This document shows, piece by piece, positions 1 through 7,097 of a stretch of DNA of 64,000 nt. Under the pieces are notes generated by a model that saw only the letters and a program-made list of their open reading frames with translations, was not told the DNA's origin and ran no database searches. Both the position numbers and the translations under genes were made by a program. The stretch's first letter is position 1. Each line of letters opens with the position of its first letter. Source of the DNA: Prevotella sp. UBA6994 (GTDB lineage Bacteria; Bacteroidota; Bacteroidia; Bacteroidales; Bacteroidaceae); NCBI GenBank assembly GCA_002449845.1, contig DJXW01000034.1, positions 71,236-135,235 of the forward strand, in the 5' to 3' direction.

Positions 1-54
1 GCTGACATAATGATGAATCTTTAATCGTTGTCTTCAATAATAAATGTTCTATCT

Positions 55-1551
55 TTAAAATCCTAATGTTCCTAATGACTTCTGCAAGTCAACTTGCGTG
101 AGTTTCAGTTCTATCTCTGCATCAATCTTTTGTGATTGTGCCTCTTGCCAAGCGGTTTGTGCGGCAATCACCTCAGTGATTTGCATCACTCCCTCACGGA
201 AACCCAGGTTGGCACAACGCAGGTTTTCCTCTGCACGTTCCAGATTCTTGGCAGACATGGCAAGTCGCTTGTTGGCTTCCTTCACCTTAAACGAGTTTTG
301 AGTTACTTGCAGGTTAATCTTCTCTTGTGCCTCAGCCAATTCCATTTGTGCAATGGTGGTGGCAGCCTTCGTCGCGTTAATCTTATAATGACCTTCGCGC
401 CAGCTCCACAACGGCATCCTAACCAACACACCCACGTGGAAGAATCCACCAAACTTATGCTCAAAGCCATTGAACACGTTAGGATTAGAGATAGTATATC
501 CGCCCAATGCCGCTACCTGTGGCAAATAGGCTGCACGGGTGAGCTTAGTACTCTGTAGGCTCATGTCAATGGAGTTTTGAAGCATCTTCAGTTCTGGGCG
601 ATGCTGCATAGCTGTTTCCATGTTAACTTCCAATGGAGACTCGCTGACACCGATGGAAGATTTGTTCTCGTCTTCCAGTATGATATTCTCGTCCATCGGA
701 ATGCCACACAATTGGCAGAGATACATCTTGGCAAGTGCCAAGCCATCTTCCACTTTGGTCTTTGCCATTTCAGCCTCGTTCTGTCTGACATCTACCCGAA
801 GTCCGTCGGCTCTCGTACACACGCCTTCACGTATCATTTTCTTCACGTCTTCATTAAACTTGCTCGTAAGTTCGACAAACTTACCAGCCAAGGCATCTTT
901 CTGCTTGAGCGAAACCACCAGCCAGTAAGCCTTGTCAATGTCGTGAATGGTAGATTGCAGGTTGGCTTCATGATTATTGCTTGCCAATTGCTCTCCAATC
1001 TCAGCCATCTTGTTGGCGGCAGTAATGGCTCCACCCATGTAGATAGGTTGTTTGACGGTGATGGTGGCGGCAAAGATGTTGCGGTTATCCGTGCGGAATG
1101 CGTCTTTCACACGGTTGCCAAAGTTGTTCATGGCAGAAGCGATGGCAGGACTTTGGGCATTGACAATCTGTCCGAACTTACTTGCTTGTTCCATGGTAAT
1201 GGTTCCATCTTGTACCAAAGCGGTCAATACGTTATTCAACTCTGGTCCCACACTCGAAGTAAAGATAGTACCAATATTGGATAAGGTGTTTTTCTGGTCG
1301 TTGTTGAGGATAGACACTTCCTTGCTCGACCATAGGTAAGTGCCTGCCACATCCACCTTGGGCAAGTATTTGGTCTTGACAGCCTTGTGGGTGTTAGAGG
1401 CAATGTCCCGTTTCAGCTTGGCGATGTTCAGTTGCTTGTTGTTGCGCAAAGCCAAAGCCCTGCAACTGTCAAGGCTCAACATACGTTGCGCACTGATGGG
1501 AACGGTAACACCAATCAATAATACAAATGAAAATAATCTTCTCATGAACAT
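55..1551 (-). CDS. TolC family outer membrane efflux protein
   Basis: Outer membrane factor of a tripartite efflux or type I export system; it would form a trimeric barrel and periplasmic channel. The 498-residue product has a signal peptide ending near SAQ (about residue 22), then two copies of the long helical repeat typical of TolC proteins: SLDSCRALALRNN at the first, and a second half starting near MQHRPELKMLQ. The RPEL motif at the start of the second repeat is characteristic. An ATG two codons downstream is an equally possible start. No fusion protein or pump gene is adjacent. The gene upstream on the same strand, 65 nt away, encodes a membrane-anchored coiled-coil protein, so the two are probably co-transcribed. 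The substrate cannot be told from the sequence. Confidence 0.9.
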   Translation of the reverse strand: MFMRRLFSFVLLIGVTVPISAQRMLSLDSCRALALRNNKQLNIAKLKRDIASNTHKAVKTKYLPKVDVAGTYLWSSKEVSILNNDQKNTLSNIGTIFTSSVGPELNNVLTALVQDGTITMEQASKFGQIVNAQSPAIASAMNNFGNRVKDAFRTDNRNIFAATITVKQPIYMGGAITAANKMAEIGEQLASNNHEANLQSTIHDIDKAYWLVVSLKQKDALAGKFVELTSKFNEDVKKMIREGVCTRADGLRVDVRQNEAEMAKTKVEDGLALAKMYLCQLCGIPMDENIILEDENKSSIGVSESPLEVNMETAMQHRPELKMLQNSIDMSLQSTKLTRAAYLPQVAALGGYTISNPNVFNGFEHKFGGFFHVGVLVRMPLWSWREGHYKINATKAATTIAQMELAEAQEKINLQVTQNSFKVKEANKRLAMSAKNLERAEENLRCANLGFREGVMQITEVIAAQTAWQEAQSQKIDAEIELKLTQVDLQKSLGTLGF

Positions 1552-1616
1552 TTCATTTTTATGGTTGTTTTCTTATAGGTCAAAAACGGCATTCATAGAC
1601 ATATAAGTCGGATTCT

Positions 1617-2489
1617 TTATTTAAAGCTAAAACTCTTGGAGCCAATCATGTTGCCTCCCGAAAAGATGCTCACTTGGTAAGTACCGTCAACCATAGCTTG
1701 GTCAACGTTCCAATACATCTTGACAGGCGTTTCCTGTCCACCATATTCCACGCTTTTCTTCATGGTGTATTGCAGGCTACGGTTCTCGTATTGGAATGTA
1801 CCCGCATTGCCCAACACGGCTCCGGTGGGAGTGATGATGCGCACGAAGACATTCTTCATGCCGTTAGAGGCAGTAACATTCTTTGCCAAGGCAAAATCTA
1901 CTTGCACCGTCTTGCACTTCTTCATGTTGTCGGTCTTCTTGCCACGCTTGTTCTGGGCAATCATTCTGATGTTGATAGCATCTAATTGGGCTGCAATGGC
2001 AACCTTCTCAGAGAGCGATACTTTCTCGTTGTTCAGTCCTTGTATTTGTTTGGTTGCCTCTTCATATTGGCTTTTCATCCTGCTGTTTTCAGCCACAAGG
2101 TTTTGGTTCAGACGATTGAGAGAGTCAACCTCCAATACATAACTGCGAATGACGGCTCTTGCCGTGGCAAGTTCTTTCTTCAGTCGGGTAATCTCTCGTG
2201 CATCTTCAGCCTTCACTTGTTTCAGTTCAGCCAACAAGCGTTGTGTCTTCTCCTGTTCGGCAGACAATTGGGCGATAATGGAATCATTATTGATTTTCGT
2301 CTTCAATTCACTATATTGTAAGGCAAACTGCTGGTATTCGTTTTCCATCTCTTTCTTGTCCAGTTCTGCCAGTTCTTGCATTTCCTGGTTGTGCTTTTTC
2401 TCGATGTCGAGATGATAATAGAGATAAGCAACGCCTCCAATGAGCAAGGCAATGATGAGAGTCAATAATGCAATCCAAAATTTTTTCAT
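1617..2489 (-). CDS. Membrane-anchored coiled-coil protein of unknown function
   Basis: Conserved-hypothetical type protein of 290 residues. One membrane segment lies at about residues 5-24 (WIALLTLIIALLIGG). A long charged coiled coil rich in Lys/Glu/Gln follows (about 30-165), then a compact C-terminal domain of about 110 residues with alternating hydrophobic positions that looks beta-rich (FVRIITPTGAVLG, TYQVSIFSGG). An ATG 20 codons further upstream is open but would lie upstream of the TACCTTTG -7 box at 2515-2522, so the start at 2489 is preferred. The arrangement resembles envelope-spanning coiled-coil proteins, but I do not recognise a family. It is probably the first gene of an operon with the TolC-type gene. 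Confidence 0.75.
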   Translation of the reverse strand: MKKFWIALLTLIIALLIGGVAYLYYHLDIEKKHNQEMQELAELDKKEMENEYQQFALQYSELKTKINNDSIIAQLSAEQEKTQRLLAELKQVKAEDAREITRLKKELATARAVIRSYVLEVDSLNRLNQNLVAENSRMKSQYEEATKQIQGLNNEKVSLSEKVAIAAQLDAINIRMIAQNKRGKKTDNMKKCKTVQVDFALAKNVTASNGMKNVFVRIITPTGAVLGNAGTFQYENRSLQYTMKKSVEYGGQETPVKMYWNVDQAMVDGTYQVSIFSGGNMIGSKSFSFK

Positions 2490-2514
2490 TTCAATGAGTC
2501 TTTTTTTATTCTTG

Positions 2515-2522
2515 CAAAGGTA
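2515..2522 (-). promoter_or_regulatory. -7 box TACCTTTG
   Basis: Matches the Bacteroidetes TAnnTTTG -7 consensus, 25 nt upstream of the ATG of the coiled-coil gene. It decides the choice of start codon for that gene. Confidence 0.6.
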
Positions 2523-2723
2523 GTTCTTTTTCTTAATAATGCGAAACAAATGTTTTTTTTATTTTCTGCATCATGCGCATTTTTAGCATTATTTACTAAA
2601 TAATATACATTATTAAAAGATTCAACTTTCACAAGTAGTGGGAGTTGTGTAGTCAAAGGGAGTTGCCATAGTATATTTTCATACAAATCATTTCATTTAT
2701 TTTTGTTTCTTAAAAAAAATACC

Positions 2724-2731
2724 TATCTTTG
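2724..2731 (+). promoter_or_regulatory. -7 box TATCTTTG for the cyd operon
   Basis: TATCTTTG at 2724-2731 with a TTTG at 2702-2705, 18 bp upstream, matches the Bacteroidetes TTTG-(about 19)-TAnnTTTG promoter. The predicted transcript starts about 36 nt before the DUF4492 gene. Confidence 0.7.
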
Positions 2732-2774
2732 TGGCGATAATATTGTCACCTAAACATCTAAACGAAAATCTGCT

Positions 2775-2996
2775 ATGAGAAAGGATGGTTTTTGGTATCG
2801 GGTATTTGACCTCTATTATGACGGCTTCCGCAACATGACTTTGGGTAAGACGTTGTGGGCAATCATCCTCATTAAGTTGTTTATCATTTTCGTGGTACTC
2901 AAGATCTTCTTCTTCCCCAACTTCCTCAAGCAACATGCGCCAGAGGGAGGGGAATCTGAATTTGTGGGAAATGAATTGATAGAAAGAGCTAACTAA
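2775..2996 (+). CDS. DUF4492 domain protein (cydA-linked)
   Basis: Small 73-residue protein of the DUF4492 family, which in Bacteroidetes typically precedes cydA. It begins MRKDGFWYRVFDLYYDGFR, with an amphipathic aromatic-rich N-terminus, followed by one transmembrane helix at about residues 30-52 (LWAIILIKLFIIFVVLKIFFF). It lies 11 nt upstream of cydA and directly downstream of a good promoter, so it is the first gene of the cytochrome bd operon. A role as a small accessory or assembly subunit of the oxidase, like CydX in proteobacteria, is an inference from position and size only. Confidence 0.85.
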   Translation: MRKDGFWYRVFDLYYDGFRNMTLGKTLWAIILIKLFIIFVVLKIFFFPNFLKQHAPEGGESEFVGNELIERAN

Positions 2997-3007
2997 ACTG
3001 TTATTAT

Positions 3008-4564
3008 ATGAATCATTTACTTTTAGACGTTACAACGGGAACGATAGACTGGTCAAGGGCACAGTTTGCGCTTACCGCTATCTATCACTGGCTATTCGTA
3101 CCGCTCACGTTGGGACTTGCCGTTATCATGGGAATCATGGAAACACGCTATTACCGAACGGGCGACGAATTTTGGAAAATCACCGCACGCTTTTGGCAAA
3201 AGCTGTTCGGTATCAATTTTGCCATGGGTGTTGCCACTGGTATCATCTTGGAGTTTGAGTTTGGTACCAACTGGAGCAACTATTCGTGGTTTGTAGGCGA
3301 CATCTTCGGTGCGCCATTGGCAATAGAGGGCATCATAGCTTTCTTCATGGAATCAACATTCGTGGCGGTGATGTTCTTTGGATGGAATAAGGTGTCGCGT
3401 GGATTTCATCTCGCTTCTACCTGGCTAACAGGTTTGGGCGCAACCATTTCGGCATGGTGGATTCTTGTGGCTAATGCTTGGATGCAATATCCGGTGGGTT
3501 GCGAGTTTAATCCCGATACCATGCGCAATGAGATGGTATCGTTTTTCGATGTGGCACTATCGCCTTTTGCCGTAGGAAAGTTTTGCCATACGGTTACGTC
3601 TGCATGGATTATCGGAGCGGTGTTTACCGTAGCTGTAGGGTGTTGGTACTTGTTGAAGAAACGCGAACAGAAACTGGCTTTCGAAAGTATCAAGATTGGC
3701 TCTATCGTAGGATTGGTGGCTTGTGTGTTGGCTTTGGCAACAGGACATATCTCTGGTGAACAGGTGGCGAAATCACAACCTATGAAACTGGCTGCTATGG
3801 AGGCTCTCTACAATGGAGGTAAAGACCAGAGTCTGACGGGTGTGGCTTGGGTGAATCCGTTTAAGCAACCTGATTACCAGAATGAGGAAGAACCACCATT
3901 GCGCATAGCTATGCCTTACGCATTGTCGGTCATGGCAACGAGAGACATTCATGGATTTGTACCAGGCATTAATGACTTGCTCAATGGATATACTCTTCCT
4001 GATGGAACGAAGGAGTTGTCAGCTGATGAGAAAATCAAACGAGGAAGGGCAGCCATCTACGCACTCATGTCGTATAGAAATGCCAAGAAAGCTAAATCGG
4101 AAGAGGCTGCCGCACAACACTTGAAGGTATTGAGGGAGAATATGCCTTACTTTGGATATGGTTACATCAAATCCAAAGACCAATTGGTACCTTACATCCC
4201 CGTTTGTTTCTGGGCATTCCGCTTGATGGTGGGATTGGGTTGCTTGTTCATGGCATTCTTCGCATTGGTGTTGTTCTTGATTTACAGGAAGAAAGACCTT
4301 GCGCAATTCAAATGGCTTTTGATAGGAGCTATCGTATTGGTACCGTTGGCGTATATTGCCAGCGAGTCGGGATGGTTGGTAGCTGAGTTCGGACGACAAC
4401 CGTGGACGATTCAGGATATGTTGCCTACGTGGGCTGCCGTGTCTGACGTCAATTCCAGTTCGGTGATGTTGACGTTCTTCATCTTCCTTGCTCTGTTTAC
4501 TACGATGCTGGCGGTGGAAATCAACATTCTGCTCAAGCAGATTAAGAAAGGACCGGAGAGATAG
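3008..4564 (+). CDS. cydA: Cytochrome bd ubiquinol oxidase subunit I
   Basis: Haem-bearing subunit of the cytochrome bd quinol oxidase, which reduces oxygen to water at very low oxygen tension in the inner membrane. The 518-residue protein has about nine membrane helices. Visible conserved features include His27 in IYHWLF (haem b595 ligand region), the FEFGTNW and APLAIEG segments with conserved acidic residues, a His in KFCHTVTSAW (haem b558 region), the quinol-loop sequence GEQVAKSQPMKLAAMEA, and GRQPWTI near the C-terminus. It is followed by cydB after 98 nt that consist almost wholly of a 7-bp tandem repeat. In an anaerobe this enzyme usually serves oxygen scavenging and nanaerobic respiration. 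Confidence 0.97.
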   Translation: MNHLLLDVTTGTIDWSRAQFALTAIYHWLFVPLTLGLAVIMGIMETRYYRTGDEFWKITARFWQKLFGINFAMGVATGIILEFEFGTNWSNYSWFVGDIFGAPLAIEGIIAFFMESTFVAVMFFGWNKVSRGFHLASTWLTGLGATISAWWILVANAWMQYPVGCEFNPDTMRNEMVSFFDVALSPFAVGKFCHTVTSAWIIGAVFTVAVGCWYLLKKREQKLAFESIKIGSIVGLVACVLALATGHISGEQVAKSQPMKLAAMEALYNGGKDQSLTGVAWVNPFKQPDYQNEEEPPLRIAMPYALSVMATRDIHGFVPGINDLLNGYTLPDGTKELSADEKIKRGRAAIYALMSYRNAKKAKSEEAAAQHLKVLRENMPYFGYGYIKSKDQLVPYIPVCFWAFRLMVGLGCLFMAFFALVLFLIYRKKDLAQFKWLLIGAIVLVPLAYIASESGWLVAEFGRQPWTIQDMLPTWAAVSDVNSSSVMLTFFIFLALFTTMLAVEINILLKQIKKGPER

Positions 4565-4566
4565 GA

Positions 4567-4650
4567 CATTGACCATTGACCATTGATCATTGATCATTGA
4601 TTATTGATTATTGATTATTGACCATTGAACATTAAGGATAGAATATTGAA
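4567..4650 (+). repeat. 12-unit 7-bp tandem array between cydA and cydB
   Basis: Twelve consecutive heptamers starting two bases after the cydA stop codon: CATTGAC twice, CATTGAT three times, TATTGAT twice, then TATTGAC, CATTGAA and three decayed units. It fills most of the 98-nt gap inside the operon and has no open frame or hairpin of note. Confidence 0.9.
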
Positions 4651-4662
4651 AATTATACGATT

Positions 4663-5802
4663 ATGACATACGATTTTTTGCAACATTATTGGTGGTTCTT
4701 GGTTTCGTTGTTGGGTGCCTTATTGGTATTCCTGATGTTCGTACAAGGAGCCAATTCCATGATATTCCAATTGGGGAAGACGGCAGAGGAACGCCGTATG
4801 TTGATTAATTCCACAGGTCGGAAGTGGGAGATAACGTTTACCACGTTGGTTACGTTTGGTGGAGCATTCTTTGCTTCCTTCCCGTTGTTTTATAGCACAA
4901 GTTTTGGAGGTGCATATTGGTTGTGGATGATTATATTATTCTCTTTTGTCTTGCAAGCCGTGAGCTATGAGTTCCAGAATAAGTTGGGTAATTTGCTTGG
5001 GGCAAAGACTTTCCAAGTGTTTCTCGTAATAAATGGAATCTTAGGTCCTGTGTTGCTTGGGGGCGCAGTTGCAACGTTCTTTATGGGAAGCAACTTTGTC
5101 GTAGATAAGAGCAATATCACGCAGATGGCTCAACCAATCATCAGTCGTTGGGCAAATGCCAGTCATGGACTCGATGCCTTGCTCGACATTTGGAACGTGG
5201 TATTCGGATTGGCTGTATTCTTCTTGGCACGTGTGCTCGGTAGCTTATATATAATAAATAATGTGAACGATGATGTCGTTCGTTCTCGTGCCAGACGACA
5301 TCTGTTGGGAAATGCCGTGGTGTTCTTGGCATTGTTCCTTGCTTTCTTGTTCAAGGTTGTATTGGGCTATGGATATGCGTATGACGACAATGGTACAATC
5401 AGTATTGTTTATCAGAAATATCTTACCAATCTCATAGAAATGTGGTATCTGACGGTTGTCATCTTGGTGGGTGTGGTTTTATTGCTTTACGGCATATTGA
5501 AGACTGCTACCAACAAGAATTATATCCGTGGCATTTGGCCAGCAGGTATAGGCGTGGTATTGGTGGTGTTGTGCTTGTTGTTATGTGCAGGATGGAATCA
5601 CACGGCTTATTATCCCAGCAACGAAGATTTGCAGAGTAGCCTCACCATTGTTAATAGTTGTAGTAGTGAGTTCACTCTTCGTACAATGGCTTACGTGAGT
5701 ATCTTCATCCCCTTTGTGCTTGCCTATATCGCATACGCATGGAGAGCACTCGATAGAAAGGAAATCGACAAGGATGAGATTGCTCATGGAGATGTTTATT
5801 GA
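4663..5802 (+). CDS. cydB: Cytochrome bd ubiquinol oxidase subunit II
   Basis: Second subunit of cytochrome bd oxidase; it pairs with CydA and stabilises the haem centre. The 379-residue product has eight or nine hydrophobic helices and the family's N-terminal pattern (QHYWWFLVSLLGALLVFLMFVQGANS) in which the conserved WW and GAN residues sit in the first helix. SFGGAYWLWMI and the C-terminal Pro-containing helix (IFIPFVLAYIAYAW) also fit CydB. It is the last gene of the DUF4492-cydA-cydB operon, and a hairpin follows the stop codon. Confidence 0.95.
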   Translation: MTYDFLQHYWWFLVSLLGALLVFLMFVQGANSMIFQLGKTAEERRMLINSTGRKWEITFTTLVTFGGAFFASFPLFYSTSFGGAYWLWMIILFSFVLQAVSYEFQNKLGNLLGAKTFQVFLVINGILGPVLLGGAVATFFMGSNFVVDKSNITQMAQPIISRWANASHGLDALLDIWNVVFGLAVFFLARVLGSLYIINNVNDDVVRSRARRHLLGNAVVFLALFLAFLFKVVLGYGYAYDDNGTISIVYQKYLTNLIEMWYLTVVILVGVVLLLYGILKTATNKNYIRGIWPAGIGVVLVVLCLLLCAGWNHTAYYPSNEDLQSSLTIVNSCSSEFTLRTMAYVSIFIPFVLAYIAYAWRALDRKEIDKDEIAHGDVY

Positions 5803-5813
5803 TAATTGATAAA

Positions 5814-5843
5814 GTCTCTAAGGTCTCAAAAGGCCTTAGAGAC
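5814..5843 (+). terminator. Hairpin after cydB
   Basis: GTCTCTAAGG (5814-5823) and CCTTAGAGAC (5834-5843) form a perfect 10-bp stem with a 10-nt loop just downstream of cydB. No T-run follows, so it may protect the 3' end rather than terminate. The segment up to 5868 also has a weak 9-bp periodicity. Confidence 0.5.
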
Positions 5844-5876
5844 CTAATGACTTGAATGACTCTAACCCCCTTCATC

Positions 5877-6572
5877 ATGAATCAAAAATTACATTATTTC
5901 GTTTTCATGTTATTGTGCTCCCTTTCCTTGGGAGCAAAAGCCCAATCCAACGATACCATTCGCCATGAGGTATTGTTAGAAACTTCAATGGGCAACATCC
6001 GATTGGTGCTTTACAATGAAACTCCGCTTCATCGCGACAATTTCCTTCGGTTGGTGAAAGATGGATATTATGATGGCAATTTATTCCATCGGGTGATTTC
6101 TAACTTTATGATTCAATCGGGCGATTCCACTTCTCGACACGCTAAACCAGGGAGTAGCGTAGGAGAATATTCGCCTGATTATACTATTCCAGCCGAAATC
6201 GTTTATCCCAAGTATTTCCACAAACGTGGGGCATTGGCTACCGCACGTGAAGGTGATGAGGAGAATCCGCAAAGAGCATCTTCATCATCCCAGTTTTATA
6301 TTGTCTATGGCACTAACCATAGTGATGCAGACCTCGACCGCTTTCAGGAACTGTTGGATGAGGCTACACAGGGTAAGACAAAAATGACCAAGGAGATTCG
6401 CACGCATTATCGTAAGTATGGGGGAACGCCCCATCTCGACGGACAATACACCGTGTTTGGAGAAGTGATTGAGGGAATGGATGTCGTGAAAAAGATAAAT
6501 CGTGTATTCACAGATGATTACGACCGTCCCGTTGATGATGTTCGAATTATCAAGGCTACGGTGGTGAAATAG
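5877..6572 (+). CDS. Secreted cyclophilin-type peptidyl-prolyl isomerase
   Basis: Periplasmic or exported cyclophilin catalysing cis-trans isomerisation of Xaa-Pro bonds. The start at 5877 gives a normal signal peptide (MNQKLHYFVFMLLCSLSLGAKAQ); an in-frame ATG seven codons upstream would spoil it. The body contains the cyclophilin signature region (DGNLFHRVISNFMIQSGD), the insert-rich middle, then SSSSQFYIVYG and a C-terminal HLDGQYTVFGEVIEGMDVV. Catalytic Arg in FHRV and Gln in SQFYIV are present. At 231 residues it is longer than cytoplasmic cyclophilins because of an insert between the two conserved halves, as usual in Bacteroidetes. It appears to be a single gene. Confidence 0.93.
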   Translation: MNQKLHYFVFMLLCSLSLGAKAQSNDTIRHEVLLETSMGNIRLVLYNETPLHRDNFLRLVKDGYYDGNLFHRVISNFMIQSGDSTSRHAKPGSSVGEYSPDYTIPAEIVYPKYFHKRGALATAREGDEENPQRASSSSQFYIVYGTNHSDADLDRFQELLDEATQGKTKMTKEIRTHYRKYGGTPHLDGQYTVFGEVIEGMDVVKKINRVFTDDYDRPVDDVRIIKATVVK

Positions 6573-6673
6573 TGAAATGTCCCTAAATTCTTGTACTGAA
6601 TCCTAATAGTAAAGAATTTAATCTCTATGAAATATCGACAGAAAAGACTACGATAGCTATGTGCCTTTCGTTC

Positions 6674-6690
6674 TTGATAATCATTATCAA
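6674..6690. promoter_or_regulatory. Fur-box-like 17-bp palindrome
   Basis: TTGATAATCATTATCAA is a perfect palindrome around one central base and contains the 7-1-7 Fur pattern TGATAATnATTATCA. It sits between two convergent genes with no promoter beside it, 10 bp left of the MITE-like element, so its function is uncertain. Confidence 0.4.
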
Positions 6691-6700
6691 ACTGTTTTAA

Positions 6701-6882
6701 GGGGGTGTGTCAAAATGCAAATGCCATTTTGAAAATCTTACAGATTGAAACTTTCCAATAAGAAAAAGCCATTTCAAAACTCATTTCGAGTCAAGAAATG
6801 GCTTATTCTTTGCTTTTAGAGGGCACTCAACTTACAGATTGAAAGTTGTTAGGTTGTGGATTTGTATTTTGACACACCCTCA
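6701..6882. mobile_element. MITE-like element with GGGTGTGTCAAAAT ends
   Basis: About 180 bp bounded by inverted repeats: GGGTGTGTCAAAATGCAAAT at 6703-6722 and the reverse complement of GGGTGTGTCAAAATACAAAT at 6860-6879 (one mismatch). TTAA occurs on both sides (6697-6700 and 6883-6886), a possible target duplication. Inside, CTTACAGATTGAAA occurs twice in direct orientation (6737-6750, 6831-6844) and AAGCCATTTC/GAAATGGCTT form a central hairpin (6766-6775/6795-6804). No open reading frame is present, so it could move only with a transposase supplied elsewhere, or it is a deletion remnant of an insertion sequence. Confidence 0.7.
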
Positions 6883-6898
6883 TTAAATACCATATTAA

Positions 6899-7090
6899 CT
6901 AATCATCCCATACGGAGTGTATTGACCAAGTAGGTTCACTACTATCATCCGAGTCCTCATTTTTTAAATAAGATGGAAAGATAGCAGGATCATTACTAAC
7001 TTCTGTTTCCAAAGGAGAGTTAGCTAGGAAATCTGTTTCTATCTCTATTTTTTGTCTCTCGGCAAATGGTTTTTTATATATGTGTTTCAT
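6899..7090 (-). CDS. Small protein downstream of the BspA-like gene
   Basis: 63-residue protein, 7 nt downstream of the BspA-like gene on the same strand and so probably co-transcribed. It starts MKHIYKKPFAERQKIEIE and has an LANSP motif near residue 27, followed by an acidic, Ser-rich tail ending in SVWDD. There is no signal peptide, membrane helix or cysteine. Small proteins with a K.Y.KP start and an LA.S motif are, from memory, common and unannotated in Prevotella. I do not know a function. A peptide precursor or a partner of the surface protein are only possibilities. Confidence 0.6.
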   Translation of the reverse strand: MKHIYKKPFAERQKIEIETDFLANSPLETEVSNDPAIFPSYLKNEDSDDSSEPTWSIHSVWDD

Positions 7091-7097
7091 AATCGTA

